DNA of 64,000 nt from Blastobasis lacticolella (lineage: Eukaryota; Arthropoda; Insecta; Lepidoptera; Blastobasidae). How positions within the stretch are numbered: position 1 is the stretch's first letter; each line of letters starts with the position of its first letter. The notes beneath the pieces are model-generated. The model was given only the letters and a program-made list of their open reading frames with translations, was not told the DNA's origin and ran no database searches. Shown piece by piece: positions 25,701-35,963 of the stretch. The stretch is from positions 17,981,584-18,045,583 of the forward strand of contig LR990043.1 of the NCBI GenBank assembly GCA_905147135.1. Direction: 5' to 3'. Both the position numbers and the translations under genes were made by a program.

Positions 25701-26648
25701 AGAGTATGAAACAGTCACACATATGATTTTCCATATTATTATAATTACAACAATAGCCCCATATAGTCAAAAGATTATAATCATGTTTGAGTCGTTAGAG
25801 CCCACAATTTATGCGATATTTTGAGAAGCTTTCTTGCTAGTTCTTGAAAACGGTTAATTGCCGCATTTTATTAAAACTGCTCTAGATTCCTCCATTAATT
25901 GTTCTAGATGGATCCATTTCTGTTGACGGGCAATTATTGCTTTAAAAATAGGACGCGTGAGCGCCGTAATACATTATAGTCGCCTTTTACAGCACCCGTA
26001 AATTAAAGTAGGAAGTTGAAGGGATTTGTGCAATTCTACTCCGCTGGATACTATCTATAGGCCTAGAGCAAGAGAAAAAGAGTATGCAATGTTATTAAAT
26101 TATATTTTCCTTTCTCTGGGGCTTTTGTCGTTATATAAGAGAAACTGTAGAGATAAAAGTGTCAGTTAAATATATGATTAAAATTGATTTTATTGTTATT
26201 AATAAACGAGTCGTCGCAGGAGCATCGATGGCTCAAGCTTAAGTAAGAGGTCCAATACGTACCCTGAGGTACCGGTTTCGAACCCAAGTGCTACCATGTA
26301 CTGTTCGTGTTACCAGTTAATACACGAGGACTGCCAAAAAGACATGAAATAATCTCTATAATTCTGAAGTGAGGATTTTTGCCACCTGTATGTACCTGCC
26401 TATCAAGCTCCATTTGATTTTTACAATGTTAAAAGTTTGCCGTCCCTTGACTGTATAAATTATCTAATATTATTTTTAGAGAGAACACTTCGATCTTAGG
26501 AAACTGTGCTAAACTATGTTAGGTACATAGTTTAGCACAGTTTCCTAAGATCAATTGAACAATTTGGGTGCATGCAAGGAATTGACGTTTAGATATTTAA
26601 ATAAAACTTCTAAAAAGCTTACAATAGCACGCAAAGCCACCGCAGCAT
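19764..26648 (-). CDS. Serine carboxypeptidase A (CPVL-like, S10 family)
   Basis: Secreted or lysosomal S10 carboxypeptidase that removes C-terminal residues from peptides. Exons on the minus strand: 26623-26648, 25406-25667, 24160-24334, 23337-23449, 22590-22757, 21851-22018, 21078-21337, 20590-20718, 19764-19962; 1500 bases, 499 residues plus TGA. The tiny first exon encodes MLRWLCVL and splices in phase 2 to CVHQALPLS, giving a signal peptide; I found it by matching phase with its paralogues, so it is the least certain exon. A Pro/Glu/Leu-rich stretch precedes LLLTPYIEK. Active-site parts: oxyanion block WLQGGPGASSL, DNPVGTGYSF, Ser222 in GESYAG, Asp395 in GHLDI, His452 in GAGHMVP. All three catalytic residues are present. 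It has one more intron than copies B and C, at SYAGYLT|VNKKY. The long basic C-terminal tail ends RRRQLPLKH. Confidence 0.92.
22823..23010 (+). repeat. SINE-S partial copy in an intron of carboxypeptidase A
   Basis: Shares ACATTCAGGCGACTGAATGT and GGCAGTCGCTCCACTGGAAT with the 8152-8510 element. The tRNA-like head is missing. A LINE 3' end follows directly. Confidence 0.7.
23066..23285 (+). repeat. LINE 3' end, 5'-truncated copy in carboxypeptidase A intron
   Basis: The reverse-compatible plus frame gives a run ending in FKRRVNxxLLRxQ-like residues and GVADVH. The DNA matches the 17830-18066 copy (CGTTTCTTGCTCGTAC, GGTGTTGCTGATGTCCATAG). Confidence 0.65.
24488..24865 (+). repeat. Two adjacent LINE 3'-end fragments
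   Basis: One fragment at 24488-24580 (GTCCTGGACGACGGTGGTCA) and a second at 24735-24865 (GGTGTTACTAATATCTATAG then CCATCAGGTGGCGCACTTGC). Both lie in the third-exon-flanking intron of carboxypeptidase A. Confidence 0.55.
26225..26300 (+). repeat. tRNA-like SINE head, third type
   Basis: An A-box-like GATGGCTCAAGCTTAAG is followed by a B-box-like GGTTTCGAACCC at the expected spacing. No CCA-compatible acceptor stem is seen. Probably a degenerate tRNA-derived SINE in intron 1 of carboxypeptidase A. Confidence 0.4.
26492..26552. repeat. Perfect 28-base-arm hairpin
   Basis: GATCTTAGGAAACTGTGCTA plus eight more bases is followed, after a five-base loop TAGGT, by its exact reverse complement. It lies in intron 1 of carboxypeptidase A, 70 bases from the first exon. 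Confidence 0.95.
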
Positions 26649-28058
26649 CTTCAGTCACAACAAAATACAAGTATGTATAGTTTATAGAAGGTCCTTCCCC
26701 GAAGACCCTCGAACTTGGAATGAGGGTCTTGTACTACGAACAGGAACCTATAGCCGGGTTACGCGTTTTGAACTTGGATTTATCTCATTTCCATATACAG
26801 GCTGATTCAGTACCATAACTGCTAACGAAAAATAAATTTCTCCCTTTCCACGAATTCCCCTGGTTGACTGGTAGATAAGTATATTTTTAATATAATTCCG
26901 CCATTGTATACATATAAACTGTTAGCTGACCCAAGTTTTAATATAACGAACTCTGAAAAAACTGTCGTAGGCTATCCTTGTTCGTGGAATATTTATAGTG
27001 TTATTGCTTAAATAGGTAATACATTCAGGTTTTCAGATATTCATAAACTGTGTTGCAACTAGAAACTGGATAAAAATAAAAGTAAAGTTGTATATTCGCC
27101 TGTTGTAAGTGTTAAAATGTAGATGCGTTTGTTTACAATTTATTTTACAGACATACAAGCTACAGCTACAAGAGATTTCTTTATAGAGATAAGCAGTGCC
27201 TGTTGTGTTTTATACTTTTGTAACACAACGTGCATGTTTTATCTTGTGAACAATAAACTATTAAATAAATAATTTGATTAGAAACCAAAATTGCTCAAAC
27301 ATTTGGGACAAATCGTGCAAAAACCGTGTACCTACCTCAGTATGGGCTCTAATAAAATGGCGACTACGTATTTAAGTTATGTAATAAGTTCTCACATGAT
27401 CTACGTCTACCACAATTAATTTTGACCACACGACTGCAACTTAATTTTTTCGGAGCAACCTGTAGATAAGGCCTGGTGAACAGGTCCTGGGTACCAATGT
27501 CCCAATGGCCTGTTTAGCATAACTACGCTCCCACGCTCGGGTCCGGTCGCGATAGATTCTTGCACGCTCACATATCTGCTCTATATTTAGGATGCTAGTG
27601 GATGAGTGGTGGAGTCCTGGGCTGCAGGGTCTGCGACCGGCCAGCGATATTTCTTGCGTTATAGGCTGTAGTGAATGCCAATATGCAAGCGTAGGTCGGT
27701 AGCGCTGTTATATATGTTGGAAAGTCAAATGGTTCTTAATTATTTCTTATATAGTTCCGATGTATTAAGAACAATTAGTTTAGCACTGCAATGAAGCATT
27801 CCTTTGTTTCAATAATGCCCTTATTTTGATGTAAAGTTGAAAATCAGTTAGAAATAGCGTCGACACCACTATGTAAAGAAAATGAATAATGGATTATTTT
27901 ATCAATAAGGTAGTAAGTACCAAACTATTTAAAAATAGTTTCACCCGCCAAATGACCTCTACCAGTTTCAATGGAGCCGCCAATAATATTATCTTCGTTT
28001 AATAATAACTTCTCTATTAATTTAGTTGTTTAGTTTCTTGATTTGCATGCTGAATTTA

Positions 28059-28316
28059 TTCATTATCACAGCCCGTAACAGTCCACTGCAGGACTTAAGG
28101 CCTCTCCAACGAAAGGGGAGGTTATTGCCATAATCTCCACGCTTGGCAGGCGGGTTGGAGATCGCAGTGTTTAAATAATACCATGGAAATTCCGGCGGCC
28201 CATTTTCCAGACTACGGACACTCTTGATCTTTTGCCCCGAAAACATTAGTCGCCTTGTACGACACCCATTAGTGTAAGGGGTTGATGCTATTCTACTCTG
28301 CCGGACACCACACGGC
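28059..28316 (-). repeat. Dispersed repeat with TGATGA tail, copy 3
   Basis: Very close to the 14211-14466 copy: CAGCCCGTAACAGTCCACTG and CCACGCTTGGCAGGCGGGTT are shared on the plus strand. Confidence 0.75.
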
Positions 28317-28836
28317 CAATTTGATTACAGCTGAATTCATTATAACCTTTAAATTATATTAAGTTTAGAATTAGGCACTCAAATCTCAGCCTACAATTGA
28401 CGCAGCGACAGGTATGTTTGCGTTAGTATAAATATTTATTTATTTCAAAAATACGCTATACATTAAAATTCACCCGAATACGTCCCTGGCGTCCTTTGTA
28501 AATAAAGAATCTTCGATATTCGCGGGTGGACTACTTGGTGCGTGCGCGGAATAGCCCAGCGGCGCCCGGGCGTGATTCAACTCGGCGATTAGCACAATTT
28601 CCCACGCCTGCCGAGTCTCGTCGCAGAGTCACCCGTCTTACATATGTATGGGGGACCTTTGTCTCAAATTTATCCGACCCGGTGGCCAAAGCTGGAACTA
28701 AGTGACGCCATTTTGAAATGTCATGTTAATTCCAATAACAGCGACGCTATCATCGGTTCAGATAAGTTGGTTGCATTATAAGCTATTGTAGCAAACAGTC
28801 TCAACTGATGGTAAACATAATCATCATCATCATATC

Positions 28837-28925
28837 AGCCAGAAGACGCCCACTGCTGGGCATAGGCCTCCCCCAGAGATCTCCACAAAGGCCGGTCCTG
28901 TGCTTTCTGCATCCAGCTGGTACCT
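28837..28925 (-). pseudogene. RTE-like LINE C-terminal remnant with TGATGA tail
   Basis: The minus frame gives GTSWMQKAQDRPLWRSLGEA, then YAQQWASSG and a stop. It is the clearest copy of this ORF end in the window. Others are at 10205, 43918, 53440 and 61720. Confidence 0.7.
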
Positions 28926-29280
28926 GCATAATGGTAAACAACAACCTTCGAAAATCGTTAGGGGGGCACTATATAAACACCTGATAGGTAGGTACATGTA
29001 CATAAATAGAATTCAACCAAGGTAAAATTTATTCAAATACTCGTTAACTTTATGAGAGGTCGAAGATCCCATCAAACTGTTATTGTTGGCTCCTTCACAC
29101 AGTTATTGCTCGGATTAGAATCCTAATTTCATTTTGCATGATTGGATACATGTAAATGAGGTAGATGTCTAATAAATTTGACGTTAGATTTCTCTTTGAT
29201 GAGAGTTTGTGAAAGGAACTTGAAAATCTGTAGAGTTGGAGCTGCTTTGGTACTTGATGCTTTGCATAATTAAAACTTGT

Positions 29281-29518
29281 AACAGACGTTCCGTTTTGGC
29301 TGGAGCCGATCAACCGTCAGTTGCAGTTGATACTAATCCTTACACAGTATGGTATACAGTCACTTATGGGTGCGAAGGACGTGGTCGGGCGTCCGCCCAA
29401 GGTCGACTCGCCCGCTCATCCGAATTAATCCAAAAGCGATTTTATTTTGTACATGGTAAGGTTTAGCATCAAATGGAACTGACGGTTGGTCGGCTCCAAC
29501 CAAGACGGAGCGACTGTT
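29281..29518. mobile_element. MITE, 238 bases
   Basis: Terminal inverted repeats of about 45 bases. The left starts AACAGACGTTCCGTTTTGGC; the right, on the reverse strand, starts AACAGTCGCTCCGTCTTGGT. Both continue to GGAGCCGA and ACCGTCAGTT. No coding content and no clear target duplication. Confidence 0.75.
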
Positions 29519-30749
29519 ATTAGTTTTACGACACAGACTTTTTATAACACGTGCTTGTCTACTAAGGCCGAAATCAAATTGAGCCACACGAAAAATATAT
29601 TTAAATAGCTATTAAGTCGAATATGCTAATTTACCTAACTTCAATTACCATATTATTAAGTATATCATGTACTTTCTAACTGTATTTCCTTTGCTACCTT
29701 TAAGAAACCTGTGCGCATCTGGTACATGTGTGCACCCCATCCCCATGGGGTGTCGCTTCCGATGAAACCTGAAAAGCCTTCCCGGCTACAGGTGCTTCCA
29801 GGGTGTGTTTAGTACGTAGGTGCCTAGGACTTTGTTCGGCGAATCGTGCATAACCAGACCGGCCGGACGGCTGGTACTCTATGAGAGTTCAGCTACTCCC
29901 AACCGCTACCGGAGGATGCCCATTTCCTTTGTATTGGGCGCAAAAAGAAAAAAAAAATCTGGTGCATGTAACCAATGGCACGCCTAATGTGCATAGGTAC
30001 CCCTCACCAACCCACACTTTAACCCACATTCTTCACGAGATTACATCTCATCCCCGAAAGGCTCTGGCTTCCCTAGAGGCTTTCGAGGGCAGATAGAGGT
30101 AAGAGTCTAGCACTACCTGGATTCCCATCCCAGGTGTCTATAACGGATTTCCTCTACCCTACAAAAATATAAAAAAACCATACATATTAAACAAAAAAGA
30201 CAATCAAATGTAGTTGTTCTGGATATCTTTAACAGATCTGGTTTTGGATTCCGGATTCCGCAATATATGTAATTTATTTATTTCCAAACAGTTTTACAGT
30301 AATAAAATTTTATTTAAATTGTACAATTCAAAGTTGCAATGCCAATAACAAAACTGCGGTTTAAAATTTTGAATATCAAACCATCTTGCAAGATCCACTT
30401 GGACTGGACTGCAGTCCAGCAGGTATAGCTCCTACCGTTATATTTATGAGTTACATTAGATAGGGGTATTTATGAGGTAAACATAAAAATGCCGAAACAG
30501 AAATGCAGGCTTATCCAATGCGACCTGACAAACTGAGCCCAATAGTAGATTAGAGTAGAATAGTTTTTTTTGCATTAAATGTGGTAGATAGTTATTGGGT
30601 ACATGTTAAAATTGTTTCGTATCACACATTTAACCAATTACTCTTGGTATGCAAACTGAGAGAGCTATTTTTTAACAACAATAATAGAACATAATATTTT
30701 TCATGCAATTACAATAAATTAAATTATACAGTTGATTTGTTTATACGTT

Positions 30750-31020
30750 GACGACCTGAGTGGTTCAGTGGTCAACATGCTGGTCTGCCACGCAAGAGGT
30801 CCCGGATTCGATTCCCGGCCGGGCAGAAATTGAAATGATGAATTTTAATTTCTGTTACGGGTCTGGGTGTTCTATGTATAATAAGTATGTATTAAAAAAA
30901 AAGTATATAAGTAGTTTATCAGCTATCTAACACCCATAACACAAGCTTTGCTTACTTTGGGGCTAGATGGCGCTGTGTGAATTTGTCCACGATTATTTAT
31001 TTATTTATTATATTTATTAT
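30750..31020 (+). repeat. tRNA-Gly-derived SINE (type G), full length
   Basis: The head strongly resembles tRNA-Gly(GCC): TGGTTCAGTGGTCAACATGC, then GTCTGCCACGC, then GATTCGATTCCCGGCC. The body has GATGGCGCTGTGTGAATTTG and the tail is ATTT repeats. Other copies: 38763-38917 (-), 43190-43433 (-), 44950-45160 (+, lacking the A box), 49138-49220 (+, 3' end only) and 52278-52520 (+). Confidence 0.85.
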
Positions 31021-31828
31021 ACAGTTACGCTCCAAGGGGATGAAGCAGTGTCATGGGCGACATTCTGAGCGTAGCGAAGGACCCTTTAAAACGTAACTCC
31101 TGAAGGAAGCGGGGGCGTTATGAAGATTCAAGCCACCAAAGGCTAAGATAGATTTATCCCAGAGATGAATACTCTGTTTTTCACACTAAAAGTCTGTGAG
31201 ACATCTGTGAGACAATAAATAAAGCAAATAACGCGTCTGACATAACAAACTCTGGAATCAAATCATTTAGCTTTACGATATTGTCGTGTTTATGTAATAG
31301 TCAAATTTGGGTTTCTTTTTATATGCGTGGAAAAAAGAAAATGATGGTGCGATTTTCGAACAGGTAGGTAAACTCTCTTTACAATGCCATTATGTACCTA
31401 GTTATTATATGAATTTTAAAATTCCAAATTCAATTCAATTTACTCTTTTGGCAGTTTCATTCATACTACATGCGGGTAAAATAAATTGAAATTTTGTGAC
31501 ATTCGAACAGGAGGTGTAAAACATAATAAAACTATAAATAATTATCGCGGCTTTAATGATCCGGTTGTACTGTGTGATGGCCCGGGGTCCACCTAGCGCG
31601 GAGCCACCGTAAGAGCGGTTAGTGATCAACTAGCGTGCATTACTCAAAAAAGAGTCATTGGTATCTAGACAGAGAAAAATTTTAATAACGTATTTTCTCT
31701 ATGTAGGTACATGGCGGCACTGCCCAGTACCTCGGGGTACGAGTCGCACTCCTTAACCAATACGCCACCGGCGCATATAAAAACGTAATACCTATACCTA
31801 ATTATGTCACAAAGTTAGTGTCGAAAAA

Positions 31829-31834
31829 TTTATT
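31829..31834 (-). other. Possible polyadenylation signal of the ionotropic receptor
   Basis: AATAAA on the minus strand, about 110 bases beyond the stop at 31944. Confidence 0.45.
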
Positions 31835-31943
31835 TTATCTAACGCAATTCATCACTGGGCCGAGTTTACAGCGTTGGGTTTTCAGCACCATAATCATTTT
31901 AATGAGGACATCAAGGTAAATTAAAATAAGTACCTATTTTGTA

Positions 31944-33662
31944 TTAGTTTTTCCGATATTTATATTTTACAATTTCCATACAAAATATGACAAAACACAG
32001 TAGATACATAATCAGTAAGTAAATGAAACAAGCGATTAAGGAAGTCATATCAAACGAGGTGATTTTCGGAGTATCGATGGCACGAGGATTTTTCCACTTG
32101 ACTTTCATTTCCTTCATCATTTTGTCAAATATTCCGACTGCAAAAACGTCGTCAATCGCAATTTTAAACTCATCGGCTGCCGGCCAGCCGGGCCTGATAT
32201 GTATTCCAACTTGTAACGACATCTGCTTGTCATCTAAAATCTGGTACGTCTGCAGACTGTTCAAGACCATTAACGTATCAGTAAACAGCAGATGTTGCTT
32301 TCCTTTACCAATCTTATTCAAAAGATTTTCAGCTTCAGTAAGAGAAGTTTCCTGATATTTTCCATGCAGAACATCATCGAAAAAGTCCCTAAAAAACTCT
32401 GGTCCACTGAAATGGTCTATAACGGTTGCAGCCTCTTTTAACGTACCCAGGGGAGGCTCCAATATCTCAGTCTCTAGTACTCCAGTTAAATTTCCTAAGT
32501 AACCAATTCGGATTATAACACATACCCATATCCATAGAATGAATAAAAAGTTTATTCTCCAGCATCTACTTTCAAATTTCACTTCGTGACCCAAAAACAT
32601 TGTAAACGATTGAAAAAATATTCCCTGTCTTCTATCGGGGCAAGAAAACGAATACTGTCGCACGATTCTCAGAGAAATTACAAATATTACCATTGTTGCG
32701 ATAAAGCATGGGGTTGCCGTTGTGGCGAATGGTAACAATATCTTGACCCACGAATATATCTCACGCTGCGGCGGACCAACCCAGCGCACAGAAGTTTCGA
32801 TGAAGAAAGTCCGTGCTTGTGATAAGGAATATCGTTTTGGGCTCATCAAATAAGAGGGAAAAGCTAAATCAGCACGCCGAAGCACAATATCGTGTAAAAC
32901 GCTATCAATGCAAAAGTTACCGCAGTTGAGAATCACTGCTTCTATGGTAGCATTTAGTTGCTGGATAACATTCCATAATATTGAACCTTCGTATCCTCCC
33001 ATAGAAACGACAGTGTTATTTTTCAACTCGATATTAAGAATGGGCCCAACCATCGAGTCTTCTAAAAAGCTAACTTTCAGCCTGCATTGGTGAAAGTTAT
33101 TGAACTTCCTAGGGAACAACGTCCCGTCTGCGATATTCAGCGTCACAGGAGAATAATTTCCACATTGCCCGTCGCTATATGGTATGTAAGTGGACAGTAT
33201 TACACGATGATCATCACGACTTAGAATAATAATATCACCAATATCATTCTCCCAAGCAATCTTAGTTGCTTGGGATAGTACAGAAGCATTAACATTTCTT
33301 TGATTTAAAACAAGTATTAAGCGAAACGGTGTATTCATTATGAGTCTCAACATAGCCAAGTATGAAATGATGTCGCTTGTTTCATTAGCAAAAAAGACTA
33401 CTTGCTGGTATTTAAGAGTAAGATATATATGACGAATATCTACAGTTTCTGCAATTAAATTGACAAACGATCCATGGAACCGGGATAAAAAATGCGAAAC
33501 ACTGTCAGTATCGTTGCGAGAACATATTACTACTGTGACATGTTCATCGCGAAATTCCTTGTTAGCCACATGTGCAGCAACATGGGCGATGCTTGCTGCT
33601 TCAAAGTTCATTATCTCTGATATGCTTTGAAAAACTAAGAATATGTTTGCACTGTAATTCAT
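31944..33662 (-). CDS. Divergent ionotropic receptor, single exon
   Basis: Ligand-gated ion channel related to ionotropic glutamate receptors, used for taste or smell in insects. Uninterrupted frame of 572 residues plus TAA from the ATG at 33662 (MNYSANIFLVF); upstream codons start with GTG and are not used. N-terminal region: a short, variable extracellular part. The first ligand-binding half includes PRKFNNFHQCRLKV. First membrane segment about 310-334 (ILLPFATTATPCFIATMVIF), pore region about 347-360, second membrane segment about 371-396 ending RIGYLGNLTGVL. The second ligand-binding half follows, and the last membrane segment is 539-562. This order is diagnostic. No classical glutamate-binding Arg/Thr/Asp set is evident, as in divergent receptors. 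A lack of introns is typical of the divergent, gustatory-type group. The exact subfamily cannot be assigned by eye. Confidence 0.88.
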   Translation of the reverse strand: MNYSANIFLVFQSISEIMNFEAASIAHVAAHVANKEFRDEHVTVVICSRNDTDSVSHFLSRFHGSFVNLIAETVDIRHIYLTLKYQQVVFFANETSDIISYLAMLRLIMNTPFRLILVLNQRNVNASVLSQATKIAWENDIGDIIILSRDDHRVILSTYIPYSDGQCGNYSPVTLNIADGTLFPRKFNNFHQCRLKVSFLEDSMVGPILNIELKNNTVVSMGGYEGSILWNVIQQLNATIEAVILNCGNFCIDSVLHDIVLRRADLAFPSYLMSPKRYSLSQARTFFIETSVRWVGPPQREIYSWVKILLPFATTATPCFIATMVIFVISLRIVRQYSFSCPDRRQGIFFQSFTMFLGHEVKFESRCWRINFLFILWIWVCVIIRIGYLGNLTGVLETEILEPPLGTLKEAATVIDHFSGPEFFRDFFDDVLHGKYQETSLTEAENLLNKIGKGKQHLLFTDTLMVLNSLQTYQILDDKQMSLQVGIHIRPGWPAADEFKIAIDDVFAVGIFDKMMKEMKVKWKNPRAIDTPKITSFDMTSLIACFIYLLIMYLLCFVIFCMEIVKYKYRKN

Positions 33663-34609
33663 TTTTTTTCTATTTAAATGCACTAACAGCCTTCCCAGTT
33701 TAGTTTCCGTATTTATTAGGGAACATTAAGAATTTCAGAAATCAAAAAATGTATAAGCACATGGTTTCACACTACGCAGCAAGAGATCGAAATACAGCAT
33801 AACAAAGTAAAACATCATCTTTTTATAATATCAACTTAGCTTTGACGATATAAATAAAATATGAAAAAGTGTCAATTAGTGAACAGTTTGTCTTGCTATG
33901 TTATTATTATTGGGGCGTGCTTCGTGTAATTTTGAACAAAAACATTTCGTAGGGGTATAGGTAAGTATATAAATATAAATATTTTCTTTTGTCAAATTAT
34001 TTTTTATTGTCTGGCGTCATACAAGCGTCATTACGAGGTTATCGGTGATGATTGATGAGGGGCCGATTGATTGTTGTGCGCTCTACATTCATGCATTTTA
34101 GGTTCACGTAGATGTCACCGGTCGTTATAACCTTAGCTGTGTGAGAAGTGTTGGGATATTGTCTCGGCATCACATTTTAAATGATGATAATCGCTGAGCT
34201 TTAGTTACTTTTTTATGTTATACGGCTGACAAACAGGCAAGCGGGCCTTTTGATGGAAAGTGATCACCGCCGCCTATGGATATCAGCAACACCAGGGGAG
34301 TTACCAATGTACCGCTTGAACGATCTTGTCATAGTCCAAAGGCTACTACTGCTGCTGCTAATGTAGGTACCTTGCGCCTTGGAACCACCAGGTTTAAGCC
34401 ACTCAGATAGCAAGACGCCAGACGTTTTGACTTTGATCCATTGGCAAAGAGGTCTACGTCTTTTGTGGGACGCTACATGGGTTAGTACCTACTTTCGCGC
34501 CTGGTCATCCGAGCCGTACCGTCATGGTAGCGGGTTCGGCGACTTGTTCGTTATGTCGCCGTCGACGAGAGAGGGCGTATGGTCCAAATGATTTCGCTGG
34601 CCATACAAC

Positions 34610-34671
34610 TGATACAGCGTGATAATGCTACCAGTATTACCTAATACTGGTAGCATTGTCACGCTGTATCA
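34610..34671. repeat. Near-perfect 30-base-arm hairpin
   Basis: TGATACAGCGTGATAATGCT plus ten bases (34610-34639), a two-base loop, then the reverse complement with one mismatch (34642-34671). Confidence 0.95.
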
Positions 34672-34998
34672 GGAACCTACCTAATGGGCGCTTATGAACC
34701 GGAGATGGCACGCGGCGGCCTTTTCGGATATTGGTTTTATTAGGTATACTATTATTATATCATTTTCTCATATTATGTTACGTTTCTGTTCGTTTTATTT
34801 CTGGTTTAGTTTGTTTTGTAAATAGTTGTGGTATACATTTTTGTGTGGTACCTAAATAATTATCTAAATTTGGAGTTTTACTGGTGGTGTGGATATGCAT
34901 GTGTGGTCATAGTGGCTGAATAACAGTAACTACGTAATCAATTGTTGATGGGGTCGGAGATCGCAGTGCTTTATTAAAATGAACCAGAGTACTAATTA

Positions 34999-35158
34999 GG
35001 GTGCGTCCAAATCTCACAAACACGCAGTGAATTCGCTGTTGCTGCAACTGCTCGTGCGAACGGCTCGCATACACGTCTTCTACGGTGACGAAGGAAACGC
35101 CTCGCGCGCAGCGCGCGAACCTTTGCTGCAACAGCGCATTCGTGGCACATACGCGCCC
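34999..35158. mobile_element. MITE with TTA target duplication (PIF/Harbinger-like)
   Basis: Flanked by TTA on both sides (34996-34998 and 35159-35161). Ends read GGGTGCGT and, reversed, GGGCGCGT. A longer internal inverted match lies around CGCTGTTGC and GCTGTTGCAGCAA. A three-base TWA duplication with G/C-rich ends fits the PIF/Harbinger pattern. Confidence 0.55.
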
Positions 35159-35931
35159 TTAAACAGTTCCCTCTAATAAAACATTAGTTAAATTGTACGA
35201 CACCTATAACACCTGTCGGACACCATACGGTTTATGAGATCTATCTACCCAGAAGTAACCCGCTATAATAGATACCCACCTACATCGTAAATTTATCATT
35301 TATGTCATAAGAATGTCACGGCAATTAAGCCTCACTCCCGTCACACACACCACGGCAAATTGTTACATAAACAAAGTTGGATTTGGATTTTAGTAACGCA
35401 TCAAGTTATAGTACGAGATGATTCATTTGAAAATATTTCTTGTCGTAGTTGTAATTACAACGACGTAACTTCAAATAAAATGGTACTTACTTACCTTAGG
35501 TACTTTTCAAATTAAACATTACCAAGTGGGGTGGTGTTTCAGTGCTCACATAATTATCACCATTTCATTTCAAATGACAGCACCGTGATCAAATATGACT
35601 AACCTTAACTTGAACAAGTGTTTTTAAAACGTAATATTTTGTAATGAAGTACCATCTGTATTGCATTCTGACTTCATTAAGGACGATTTGTAAGCCGCCT
35701 TAACTTTGAAATATTTTAATCAGAAATTAAGATACAGTTACCTAAACGTCCTCTAATACTCTTATCGTCATTTGATTGCACTTAATAAAAACAATTAAGT
35801 TATGGTGTGAGATTCATTGTTCAACATCGCCGTCGCACTACATAGTTTCATTTTTAATTAAATAAAACTGTAGTACCTAGGCGGGTATTTACAAGCTGGA
35901 TAAATAATATTGCTCTACATCTTGTGACACA

Positions 35932-35963
35932 ATGGTGTACAGATATTTTTCTATTATTTTAAG
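35932..35963 (+). CDS. Alternative first coding exon 1a of carboxypeptidase B
   Basis: ATGGTGTACAGATATTTTTC and twelve more bases, then the donor GTAAGA. It encodes MVYRYFSIIL and ends in phase 2, so it splices in frame to the exon at 36917. It is a diverged duplicate of exon 1b, 114 bases downstream. Confidence 0.65.

Larger units (their letters stand above)
26649..31828. other. Intergenic region upstream of carboxypeptidase A
   Basis: Holds the presumed promoter of carboxypeptidase A just above 26648; no core motif was recognised with confidence. It also contains a TGATGA-tail repeat (28059-28316), an RTE C-terminal remnant (28837-28925), a MITE (29281-29518) and a full SINE-G (30750-31020). 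Bases 29700-30170 form a GC-richer block that looks like an interspersed repeat I cannot name. No gene is supported. Confidence 0.6.
33663..35931. other. Divergent intergenic region between the receptor and carboxypeptidase B
   Basis: Presumed promoters of two divergently transcribed genes. It contains a LINE 3'-end fragment (34210-34318, reverse), a tight hairpin (34610-34671) and a 160-base MITE (34999-35158). No exon is visible. Confidence 0.6.

Noticed and set aside
30753..30828. Possible tRNA-Gly gene
   Set aside because: Very tRNA-like, but the 5' and 3' acceptor strands no longer match, and the same head and body recur at five other sites.
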